Source of the DNA: Pusillimonas sp. UBA6240
Lineage (GTDB): Bacteria > Pseudomonadota > Gammaproteobacteria > Burkholderiales > Burkholderiaceae_B
Direction: 5' to 3'
Assembly (NCBI GenBank): GCA_002441445.1
Contig: DJWC01000057.1
Location: 192 to 27,236, forward strand
DNA: 27,045 nt
In this document: positions 1 through 6,536 of the stretch, in pieces
How positions within the stretch are numbered: position 1 is the stretch's first letter
Layout of the letters: each line of letters begins with the position of its first letter
Notes under the pieces: model-generated
Seen by the model: the letters and a program-made list of their open reading frames with translations, nothing else
Told to the model about the DNA's origin: nothing
Databases searched by the model: none
Translations under genes and position numbers: made by a program

Positions 1-288
1 GCGCGGGCGCTGTGCATGACGCCCAAGGTCATGCTGTTCGACGAGCCTACCTCGGCGCTGGACCCGGAAATGGTGAAGGAAGTCCTGGACACCATGATAG
101 GCCTGGCTGAAGACGGCATGACCATGCTTTGCGTCACGCATGAAATGGGCTTCGCCCGCAGCGTGGCGGATCGGGTCATTTTCATGGCGGACGGCAAGAT
201 CGTGGAGCAGGCGCCCCCCGATCAATTTTTTGGACAGCCGCAACACGAAAAGACCCGCAATTTCCTGGGCCAGATACTGAATCATTAA
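1..288 (+). CDS. Polar amino acid-type ABC transporter ATP-binding protein (3' part)
   Basis: C-terminal 95 residues of an ABC ATPase whose start lies before the window; the frame is open from base 1. The fragment begins inside the helix after the signature motif. It contains a Walker B segment, MLFDEPTSALDPE, with the catalytic Glu, and the H-loop VTHEMGFARSVADRV. It ends with the VEQAPPDQFF...FLGQIL tail typical of GlnQ/HisP/ArtP-type (PAAT) importers of polar amino acids. These proteins are cytoplasmic and power a periplasmic-binding-protein importer. The gene is followed after 84 bases by kguE on the same strand. Whether the missing transporter genes upstream feed the sugar-acid pathway is unknown, but no other transporter is attached to the kgu genes. 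The family call is firm; the substrate cannot be read. Confidence 0.9.
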   Translation, partial: ARALCMTPKVMLFDEPTSALDPEMVKEVLDTMIGLAEDGMTMLCVTHEMGFARSVADRVIFMADGKIVEQAPPDQFFGQPQHEKTRNFLGQILNH

Positions 289-372
289 CCCTTCCGTCCG
301 GCATTGCCGCGCAGCGGCGATGCGCCGGCGGTGGCGGCGCGCGGGCATCCGCTGCGCGGCACGGCTTCTTAC

Positions 373-1188
373 ATGACTTCCTCGAATCGCATCCTGGTTT
401 CTTTGTCATCCTTTGGCGCGGCGGAGGTAAAACGCCATGGCCAAGGGTGGTTCGTCGGCCTGTGCGGCGCCGCCGGCGCCGATGGCGTGGAGATACGCGG
501 CGAGTTGCTGCAGGCGGGATGCGGCGGGAGCGGGCTCGGCCCGGAGATGTCCGGCGAAGGCGGCGCGGAGCTGCGCGAGCTATCCGTGTTGATTCGCGGC
601 CTGGGCCTGGATTGCGTGTATTCCAGCCCGGAGGCGTTGTGGTCCGCCCATGGCGAGCTGTGCGCCGCGGCCCTGGAGCGCGGGTTGCAGGCGGCGGCGA
701 TGTTGTCGGCGCCCGTATTGAAAATGTCGATAGGCGGCTATGGCAAGGCGGCCCGCTCGAGCCTGGCTGTCTTGGCGCAGCGTCTGGAGGGCCGCGGCAT
801 CGAGCTTTTGATCGAAAACGACCAGACCGGCGCGGCGGGCTCGCTGCATGCGCTGGAGGGCTTTTTTGCGGATGCGGATCGGGCCGGGCTGCCGCTGGGC
901 ATGACTTTCGATGTCGGCAATTGGCATTGGGCCGGCGAATGCCCTTTGCAGGCGGCCCAGGCTTTTGCCGGCCGGGTGCGTTATGTGCACTGCAAGGGGG
1001 TGCAGCGCCAGCCGGCGCGCTGGGTGGCCGTGCCCTTGCCCGATTCGGCCGCGCCTTGGCGGGCTGTCATGCGCGCCATGCCTCGCGGGCTGCCTTGCGC
1101 CATCGAGTATCCGCTGGCGGGGGAAGATTTGCTCGCCGTCACCCGCGGCGCCGTCCAACAATTACGTGATCTGGAGGTTTGCTTATGA
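373..1188 (+). CDS. kguE: Sugar phosphate isomerase/epimerase-like TIM-barrel protein, KguE-like
   Basis: A 271-residue protein of the AP-endonuclease-2 / xylose-isomerase-like TIM-barrel family. The likely metal-binding residues are visible in the usual order: Glu148 (LLIENDQTG), Asp180 (MTFDVGNWHW), His206 (YVHCKG) and Glu245 (AIEYPL). The frame can be extended upstream to a TTG at 304, but the ATG at 373 gives a normal N-terminus (MTSSNRILVSLSSF) and family length. It ends in an ATGA overlap with the next gene, so the two are translationally coupled. In Pseudomonas the first gene of the 2-ketogluconate operon (kguE) encodes a protein of this fold just before the kinase, which is the basis for the symbol. 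The reaction of KguE is poorly defined, so the enzymatic call is only isomerase/epimerase-like. Confidence 0.75.
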   Translation: MTSSNRILVSLSSFGAAEVKRHGQGWFVGLCGAAGADGVEIRGELLQAGCGGSGLGPEMSGEGGAELRELSVLIRGLGLDCVYSSPEALWSAHGELCAAALERGLQAAAMLSAPVLKMSIGGYGKAARSSLAVLAQRLEGRGIELLIENDQTGAAGSLHALEGFFADADRAGLPLGMTFDVGNWHWAGECPLQAAQAFAGRVRYVHCKGVQRQPARWVAVPLPDSAAPWRAVMRAMPRGLPCAIEYPLAGEDLLAVTRGAVQQLRDLEVCL

Positions 1189-2132
1189 GCGCCGCATTGG
1201 ATGTGGTGACATTCGGCGAAGCCATGATGATGCTGGTCGCGGACCGGCCCGGCCCGCTGGAGCACGCCCAGGCTTTTTACAAACGTACCGCCGGCGCGGA
1301 AACCAATGTGGCCATAGGCCTGGCCCGCCTGGGCTTCAAGGTGGGCTGGGCCAGCCGGCTGGGCGCGGATTCCATGGGCCGCTATCTGCTGGCCGAGATG
1401 CAGCGCGAGGGCATAGACTGCTCGCACGTGGTGTGCGACCCCGGCCAGCGCACCGCCCTGCAATTCAAGGGGCGCGTCGAGGACGGCAGCGATCCTCCGG
1501 TTGAATACCATCGCAAGGGCTCGGCCGCCAGCCAGATGCAGCCGGAAGACATCGACGAGGCCTGGCTCCGCGGCGCGCGGCATCTGCACAGCACCGGCGT
1601 ATTTGCGGCCATCTCGGACAACTGCTATCAAGTGTCCCGCCGCAGCATGGCGCTGATGCGCGCGGCCGGCAAGACGGTGTCGTTCGATCCCAATTTGCGG
1701 CCCACCTTATGGGCCTCCACGGAACATATGCGCGCGGGCATCAATGAATTGGCGCGCGGCGCGGACTGGGTGTTTCCCGGCCTGGAAGAGGGGCGTCTGC
1801 TGACGGAGCGCGACACGCCCGAGGGCATGGCGCAGTTCTATCTGGAACGGGGCGCGAAGCTGGTGGTCGTCAAGCTGGGCGCCGAGGGCGCTTATTTCGA
1901 TGATGGCGGCGAGCAGGGCTACGTGCCCGGCTGCCCCGTGGATACCGTGGTGGACACGGTGGGAGCGGGCGACGGTTTCGCCGTGGGCGTCATCAGCGGG
2001 CTGCTCGAAGGCCGCGGCCTGCGCCGCGCCGTCGAGCGCGGCGCCTGGATAGGGGCGCGCGCCGTGCAAGTACTGGGCGACACCGAAGGCCTGCCCACCC
2101 GCGCGGAATTGGACGCAAGCGGCTATCGTTGA
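1185..2132 (+). CDS. kguK: PfkB-family sugar kinase, probable 2-ketogluconate kinase
   Basis: A 315-residue ribokinase/PfkB-family kinase. The N-terminal signature is AGAETNVAIGLARLG. The C-terminal one is DTVGAGDGFAVG with the anion hole and catalytic base in GAGD (260-263, Asp263). Substrate-side motifs such as VSFDPNLRPTLW fit the 2-keto-3-deoxygluconate / 2-ketogluconate kinase branch. The ATG at 1185 overlaps the kguE stop and has a GGAGG ribosome-binding site at 1173-1177; a TTG at 1179 is less likely. Expected reaction: ATP-dependent 6-phosphorylation of 2-ketogluconate in the cytoplasm. 2-Dehydro-3-deoxygluconate kinase (KdgK) is the alternative. KguE before it and a KguD-like reductase after it favour KguK. 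Confidence 0.8.
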   Translation: MSAALDVVTFGEAMMMLVADRPGPLEHAQAFYKRTAGAETNVAIGLARLGFKVGWASRLGADSMGRYLLAEMQREGIDCSHVVCDPGQRTALQFKGRVEDGSDPPVEYHRKGSAASQMQPEDIDEAWLRGARHLHSTGVFAAISDNCYQVSRRSMALMRAAGKTVSFDPNLRPTLWASTEHMRAGINELARGADWVFPGLEEGRLLTERDTPEGMAQFYLERGAKLVVVKLGAEGAYFDDGGEQGYVPGCPVDTVVDTVGAGDGFAVGVISGLLEGRGLRRAVERGAWIGARAVQVLGDTEGLPTRAELDASGYR

Positions 2133-2208
2133 GCCGAACGATTGAGCGGTACAGTGCGGGCGGAGCCGGGTGGCGGCCGCCTGCAGCCGCAACTTGGGAG
2201 CCTTACGC

Positions 2209-3174
2209 ATGAGCCGCAAACAGGTGTTGGTGTATCGGGAGCTGCCGTCCGCGCAGTTGGAGCGCATACGCGCGCAGCATGAAGTCATTCTGGCCTACCC
2301 GCGCGCGCCGGGCCAGGAACAGGCTTTTCTCGATGCGCTGCCGCAGGTGCAGGGCATGATAGGCTCCAGTTATCCGATAGACGAAGCGGTGCTGGCCCAT
2401 ACCCGCCGCCTGGAGGTCATATCCAGCATTTCGGTGGGTGTGGACAGCTTCCAGCTGGATGCGCTCCAGCGCCGCGGCATTACCCTGTGCCACACGCCGG
2501 GGGTGCTCAACGAAACAGTGGCCGACCTGCTGTTCGCCATGGTGCTGGTCACCAGCCGCCGCATTCTGGAGCTGGGCCGGTATGTGCAGCAGGGGCGCTG
2601 GAAGCGCCACATAGGGGAAGACCTGTACGGCTGGGACGTCCATGGCAAGACCATGGGCATACTGGGCTATGGCCGCATCGGCCGGGCGCTGGCCCGGCGC
2701 GCGGCGCTGGGCTTCGACATGCCGGTGCTCTATCACACCCGCACGCCCGCGCCCAGCGGGCTGCCGGAAGGCAAGGCGCGCGCGGTGTCCCTGCCCGAAT
2801 TGCTGCAGTCCTCGGATTTCGTCGTGATCATGCTGCCCCTGACGGACCAGACCCGAGGTATGATCGGGCCGCGGGAATTCGCCGCCATGAAGCCGGGCGC
2901 GATCCTGATCAATGGCGCGCGCGGCCCCATTGTGCAGGAAGAGGCGCTGCTGGACGCGCTGGACCGCGGCACGCTGCGCGCGGCGGGGCTGGATGTGTTC
3001 GATGTGGAGCCCTTGCCCGCCGATTCGCCTCTGCGCGATCACCCCAAGGTAGTGGCTTTGCCGCACATGGGGTCGGCCACCCACGAAACCCGCCAAGCCA
3101 TGGCGGAGATGGCCACGACCAATCTGTTGCTGGCGCTGGACGGCAAGCCGCCACTGGCGGCGTACGCCATATAG
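2209..3174 (+). CDS. kguD: D-2-hydroxyacid dehydrogenase, probable 2-keto-6-phosphogluconate reductase
   Basis: A 321-residue D-isomer-specific 2-hydroxyacid dehydrogenase. The Rossmann motif GILGYGRIG has its glycines at 153, 155 and 158. The catalytic triad is visible as Arg238 (INGARGP), Glu267 (FDVEPLP) and His286 (PHMGSATHETR). A GTG further upstream (2170) is in frame, but the ATG at 2209 has GGGAG at 2196-2200 and gives the usual N-terminus MSRKQVLVYRELP. In the kgu pathway KguD reduces 2-keto-6-phosphogluconate to 6-phosphogluconate with NAD(P)H, and the product is the substrate of Edd encoded at 6537-8390. The 76 bases separating it from kguK show no clear promoter. Glyoxylate/hydroxypyruvate or unphosphorylated 2-ketogluconate reductase (GhrB-like) are alternatives. 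Confidence 0.78.
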   Translation: MSRKQVLVYRELPSAQLERIRAQHEVILAYPRAPGQEQAFLDALPQVQGMIGSSYPIDEAVLAHTRRLEVISSISVGVDSFQLDALQRRGITLCHTPGVLNETVADLLFAMVLVTSRRILELGRYVQQGRWKRHIGEDLYGWDVHGKTMGILGYGRIGRALARRAALGFDMPVLYHTRTPAPSGLPEGKARAVSLPELLQSSDFVVIMLPLTDQTRGMIGPREFAAMKPGAILINGARGPIVQEEALLDALDRGTLRAAGLDVFDVEPLPADSPLRDHPKVVALPHMGSATHETRQAMAEMATTNLLLALDGKPPLAAYAI

Positions 3175-3194
3175 CGGCCGTTTTCTTCGCCTGC

Positions 3195-3899
3195 TTATCC
3201 GTATACGGCGTCGCGTATATCTTTTGTGGCGCCCAGCCGGGCGGACAGTTCGTCCGCGGCGGCCATCAAGGCCGCCGTGTAGCGCCCGGCATCGGCCGAC
3301 TGCAATCTTTCCGACAGGCCGGCCAGCGTCAACGCCCCCGCGAACTGGTCGTCGTGGCCGATGACCGGCGTGGACCAGGACGAGGTATAGGGGTCGCGGA
3401 TTCCGCAAGAGAAAAAGGGCAGGGCTTCATTGCCGCGATCGCCGCCGCGCGCCCAGATATTGAATATCCGGCCTGTGGCGGAATCGTCGGGCGGCATGAC
3501 CGTGCCCGCCAGTATCTGCCGGTGCAGGCCTTCATGCGGTTGATGCCTGAATAGGCAGAGCCGGGATCCGTCATCGCCGTTTTCGATGTAGTAGGACACG
3601 CTTTCGCCCGTCTGCTCTGAAAGCCTGGTCAATATCGGCGTGACCGTATCGGCCAGGTTGAAGCTTTTCTCGTAGACCCGGCCCAAATAGAGCACGCGCG
3701 GCCCCAGCGTGTATTTGCCATCGCTGTGGCGCACGACGTAGCCGCAGCGCGCCAAAGAGTTCAGCAGCCGGAAAATCGTAGTCTTGTGCAGGGGCAGGCG
3801 CTGAGCCAATTGCGCCAGCGTCAGCTTGTCCGACCCCGGTTTGAAACAGTCCAGCACGCTCAGCGCCCGCTCCACCGCAACCACACCGTCATTGCTCAT
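3195..3899 (-). CDS. IclR-family transcriptional regulator
   Basis: A 234-residue IclR-type regulator. The N-terminal winged helix-turn-helix occupies about residues 6-70 (ALSVLDCFKPGSDKLTLAQLAQRLPLHKTTIFRLLNSL, then a wing ending in GKYTLGPRVLYLG). The C-terminal effector-binding domain follows, with ESVSYYIENGDDGSRLC and a DSATGRIFNIW segment. The ATG at 3899 has a GGAG/AGGTG ribosome-binding site just upstream on the minus strand. It is divergent from the galB-like gene across a 97-base promoter region holding a perfect palindrome (3939-3953), and it ends 20 bases from the convergent kguD. The likely role is control of itself and of the galB-bug pair, through a small organic acid ligand that cannot be named. 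Confidence 0.9.
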   Translation of the reverse strand: MSNDGVVAVERALSVLDCFKPGSDKLTLAQLAQRLPLHKTTIFRLLNSLARCGYVVRHSDGKYTLGPRVLYLGRVYEKSFNLADTVTPILTRLSEQTGESVSYYIENGDDGSRLCLFRHQPHEGLHRQILAGTVMPPDDSATGRIFNIWARGGDRGNEALPFFSCGIRDPYTSSWSTPVIGHDDQFAGALTLAGLSERLQSADAGRYTAALMAAADELSARLGATKDIRDAVYG

Positions 3900-3938
3900 G
3901 ATTCACCTCTCCGCATAGCCGCTTGGATTCTGTAGTCG

Positions 3939-3953
3939 TTGTACAGTATACAA
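3939..3953. promoter_or_regulatory. Perfect 15-bp palindrome, probable IclR operator
   Basis: TTGTA-N5-TACAA (TTGTACAGTATACAA) sits midway between the divergent iclR and galB-like start codons. Fifteen-base palindromes of this design are normal operators for IclR-family proteins. It overlaps a TATACT hexamer (minus strand, 3950 to 3945) that could be the -10 of the regulator gene. It also covers the expected -35 zone of the forward promoter, so one bound dimer could control both directions. Binding is inferred. Confidence 0.6.
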
Positions 3954-3968
3954 TACCGTTTCTATTTA

Positions 3969-3974
3969 TATAAT
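3969..3974 (+). promoter_or_regulatory. Consensus -10 box of the galB-bug promoter
   Basis: TATAAT lies 22 bases upstream of the chosen ATG at 3997. The bases 17 upstream (3946-3951, GTATAC) are a poor -35 and fall inside the palindrome 3939-3953, which suggests a regulator-dependent promoter. The upstream in-frame ATG at 3973 overlaps this box and is therefore an unlikely translation start. Confidence 0.5.
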
Positions 3975-3996
3975 GGGATTTTCAGCGGGAGATCTC

Positions 3997-4713
3997 ATGG
4001 TGGATAAGTCGATAGTCGTGATCACGGCGCATGTGGGCGATTTTGTATGGCGTTGCGGCGGTGCGATTGCGTTGCACGCCGAACTGGGCGTCCCGGTGCA
4101 GTTGGTGTGCCTGAGTTACGGTGAAAATGGCGAATCCAATTCGGCATGGGCCGCGCAGGCCCAAAATGACCGCCAGGCCGTCAAGGAGATCCGGCGCGCC
4201 GAAGCCGAACGCGCCGCCGCGTTGTTGGGGGTGGAATCCCTGCATTTCTACGATCTGGGCGACTATCCGCTGCCCGAGTCCGCCGAAACCGTCGACAGGC
4301 TGTCCCGGGTATTGCGCGCGGCCAAGCCGCAGATAATCGTCACGCATCCGGAAAAAGACCCTTCCAATCTGGACCATTGCCGCACATTCAATATGGTGCT
4401 GGGCGCCCGCATGAAGGCCATCGCCCCGGGCCATGGCGCGGACTTCATCCAGCCGCCGCAAGTATTGTGTTTCGAGCCTCATCAGCCCGAATTGTGCGGC
4501 TTCAAGCCCGATACCATCCTGGACATCACTCCGGTCTGGGAAAAGAAGCAGAACGCGATGCAGGCCATGGCCACGCAAAAGAACTTGTGGACCTACTACG
4601 AGCGCGTCGCGCTGCAGCGCGGCGCCCAGGGAGGCCGCCGAGCGCAGAAAGCGTCGATGTACGGCGAAGCCTATCAAACCATTTTTCCCTCGGCGCGCGC
4701 TTCGTTCTTTTGA
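3997..4713 (+). CDS. galB: PIG-L/LmbE-fold hydrolase family protein, GalB-like (4-oxalomesaconate hydratase)
   Basis: A 238-residue PIG-L-family protein. Instead of the AHPDDE signature of deacetylases it carries AHVGDFVWRCGGAIALHA (His12, Asp15). This variant form is known from GalB, the 4-oxalomesaconate hydratase of gallate and protocatechuate meta-cleavage in Pseudomonas putida. The second metal motif is THPEKDPSNLDHCRTFN (His117, Asp126, His127). The ATG at 3997 was chosen because GCGGGAG at 3985-3991 precedes it; an in-frame ATG at 3973 lies inside a -10 box. It is followed after 57 bases by a Bug receptor gene, presumably co-transcribed under the divergent IclR regulator. No other gal or lig genes are in the window, so the substrate may be a related carboxylic acid. 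Fold is secure, exact reaction moderate. Confidence 0.65.
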   Translation: MVDKSIVVITAHVGDFVWRCGGAIALHAELGVPVQLVCLSYGENGESNSAWAAQAQNDRQAVKEIRRAEAERAAALLGVESLHFYDLGDYPLPESAETVDRLSRVLRAAKPQIIVTHPEKDPSNLDHCRTFNMVLGARMKAIAPGHGADFIQPPQVLCFEPHQPELCGFKPDTILDITPVWEKKQNAMQAMATQKNLWTYYERVALQRGAQGGRRAQKASMYGEAYQTIFPSARASFF

Positions 4714-4770
4714 AGAGCCGTTGCAACGCCGCAAACCGATTTTTGAACGCTGAACTTGAGGAGATGGACT

Positions 4771-5736
4771 ATGAAGTACCGACACATCCTGGCCGGAATA
4801 CTGGCGGCAGGCGCGTTATTGGCGGGGGCAGGGGCTTCGGCCGCCTATCCCGAACGCCCGGTGCGCATGATCATTCCGTTTGCGGCCGGCGGGCCCGCCG
4901 ACCTGGTGGGGCGCGAGATTGCGGAAGCCGTCGGCAAGGAGATCGGCCAGCCCATCATCGTGGTGAATGCGGGCGGCGGGCATGGCGTCCCGGCCTTGAA
5001 TCAGGTGCTGGGCGCGCCCGCCGACGGTTATACCTTGCTGATGCCGGCCTCGGGCAACATGACGATTCCATCCAAGGCGATGAAGGACAAGAATGTGCTG
5101 GAGCTGTTGTCGCCCATCAGCCAACTGACCCAAAGCCCCCATGTGCTGGTGGTCAATGCAAGCCTGCCCATAAATTCCGTGCAAGACCTGATCGACTACG
5201 CGCGAGCTCATCCCGGCAAGGTGAATTTCGGTTCGGCCGGCGTAGGCGGCATAGCGCATCTGGGCATGGAGCTGTTCAAGAGCCAGGCGGGCGTCGATGT
5301 GGTCCACGTCCCCTATCGGGGGACGTCGCAGGTCATCACCGACCTGGCGTCCGGCCAGGTCCACGCTTTGTTCAGCAGCATGCCGTCCTTGAAGCCCATG
5401 ATAGACAAAGGGACCATCAAGGCTTTGGGAATGAGCGCTCCTTCCAGCGGTTCGGTAACGTCCAAGCTGCCGGTGATTTCGCAAGCGGGTTTGCCGGGCA
5501 TGGAATACACTACCTGGTACGGCTTGTTTGCCAAGCGCGAGACGCCGGATGAAGTCATCCAGACCTTGAACGCGGCGGTGAAGAAGGCGCTGACCAACCC
5601 CGAACTGAATCGCAAGTTCGAGCCGCAGGGCGTGGAATTCGTATCGGGTTCGCCCGAGGAACTGGCCGCGCTGGTCAAGAAAGACACGGAGAAATGGACC
5701 CGTGTCATCGATGAGGCCGGCATAGAGCTGGATTAG
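4771..5736 (+). CDS. Bug-family tripartite tricarboxylate transporter substrate-binding protein
   Basis: A 321-residue periplasmic receptor. The signal peptide spans about residues 1-24 (basic MKYRH, Ala/Leu/Gly-rich core, cleavage near ASA-AYPERP). The mature protein starts with the Bug hallmark YPERPVRMIIPFAAGGPADLVGR and continues with APADGYTLL, HPGKVNFGSAG, VVHVPYRGTSQ and ALFSSMPS, all typical of the family that binds carboxylates by their carboxyl groups. The ATG at 4771 has GAGGAG at 4758-4763. It follows the galB-like gene closely, so it may capture that enzyme's pathway substrate. TctA/TctB membrane partners are not encoded nearby, as is common for the numerous orphan Bug proteins of Alcaligenaceae. 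The ligand is unknown. Confidence 0.9.
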   Translation: MKYRHILAGILAAGALLAGAGASAAYPERPVRMIIPFAAGGPADLVGREIAEAVGKEIGQPIIVVNAGGGHGVPALNQVLGAPADGYTLLMPASGNMTIPSKAMKDKNVLELLSPISQLTQSPHVLVVNASLPINSVQDLIDYARAHPGKVNFGSAGVGGIAHLGMELFKSQAGVDVVHVPYRGTSQVITDLASGQVHALFSSMPSLKPMIDKGTIKALGMSAPSSGSVTSKLPVISQAGLPGMEYTTWYGLFAKRETPDEVIQTLNAAVKKALTNPELNRKFEPQGVEFVSGSPEELAALVKKDTEKWTRVIDEAGIELD

Positions 5737-5807
5737 GGCGGAATCTGGGGCCGGAGCCGAACCGAGGCCTGGGGCGGAATCGGGGCCTGGTGCTGGACCA
5801 AGGCCTG
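5730..5807. repeat. Degenerate 18-bp tandem repeat at the bug/eda convergent junction
   Basis: Four imperfect 18-base units begin at 5730, 5748, 5766 and 5784, with a shorter relic at 5802. GGCCTG recurs at 5766, 5784 and 5802, exactly 18 apart, and GGGCGGAATC at 5736 and 5772, exactly 36 apart. The array starts at the stop codon of the Bug gene and fills most of the 108-base convergent gap to eda. No intrinsic terminator with a T-run is visible in the gap. Confidence 0.55.
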
Positions 5808-5844
5808 CGCGGCTGCGCCGGCCGCATCGGCAGGCGACAGGCCG

Positions 5845-6462
5845 CTACAGTGCGCACGCCTGCCGGGCCAGCCCGGTGATGGCGTCCCATTGCCGGGCCG
5901 CCACGGCGGATTCGGGCGTCAGCCAGGATCCGCCAACGCAGCTGACGTTGGGCAAGTCCAGATATTGCCGGGCATTCGCGGCATTGATCCCGCCCGTGGG
6001 GCAGAAGACGATATCGGGCAGGGGACCGTGCAATGCCTTGAGCAAGCGCGTGCCGCCGGCCGCTTCCGCGGGAAACAGCTTTTGCGCCGTAAAGCCCTGG
6101 TCCGCCGCGTACATGGATTCCGAGGCGGTGGCCACGCCGGGCAGAAAGGGAACGCCCGCCGCTCGCGCCGCCTGGGCCAGCGCCGGCGTCAGGCCGGGGC
6201 TTACGGCAAAGCGCGCGCCCGCCCGCACGGCCGCTTCCAGCTGGGCGGGGTTGCGCACCGTGCCCACGCCCACCAGCGCCTGCGGCACGTCGCGGCGGAT
6301 GATCCGTATGGCTTCCAATGCCGTTTCGGATCTCAGCGTGATCTCCAGGCTGCGTATGCCGCCCGCGACCAGCGCCCGGGCCAGGTCCACCGCGGTGTCG
6401 AGGTCTTTGATGACGATGACCGGCATCACCGGGCTTTGTTTCAACAGTTCGAAAGCATTCAT
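5845..6462 (-). CDS. eda: 2-dehydro-3-deoxy-6-phosphogluconate (KDPG) aldolase
   Basis: A 205-residue class I aldolase of the Eda type. The general acid/base Glu40 is in SLEITLRS and the Schiff-base Lys128 in AQKLFPAEAAGG. GVGTVRNPAQ, FAVSPGLTPAL and CPTGGINAANA form the phosphate-binding and substrate loops. It cleaves KDPG to pyruvate and glyceraldehyde-3-phosphate in the cytoplasm, the last step of the Entner-Doudoroff pathway. It starts 74 bases downstream of the edd stop on the same strand, forming an edd-eda operon, and ends facing the Bug gene. Length matches the family (about 205-215). Very secure. Confidence 0.96.
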   Translation of the reverse strand: MNAFELLKQSPVMPVIVIKDLDTAVDLARALVAGGIRSLEITLRSETALEAIRIIRRDVPQALVGVGTVRNPAQLEAAVRAGARFAVSPGLTPALAQAARAAGVPFLPGVATASESMYAADQGFTAQKLFPAEAAGGTRLLKALHGPLPDIVFCPTGGINAANARQYLDLPNVSCVGGSWLTPESAVAARQWDAITGLARQACAL

Positions 6463-6536
6463 GAGTATCTCCGAGGGCGGCTCGATGGGAGCCTGTCGCC
6501 GCTGAAAGGGCGTGTCTTTTTAGGTGTCGGCAGGCC

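Noticed and set aside
306..318. GCCGC-GCA-GCGGC hairpin after the ABC ATPase gene
   Set aside because: No T-run follows and such stems are frequent by chance at this GC content.
3156..3190. Possible terminator between kguD and iclR (short GC palindromes then TTTTC)
   Set aside because: Stems are only 3-4 bp and the T-run is short; not convincing for either strand.
2203..3408. 401-residue frame antisense to kguD and iclR
   Set aside because: It is a GC-rich shadow frame, rich in Arg, Gly and Ala, crossing two well-supported genes; no family is recognisable.
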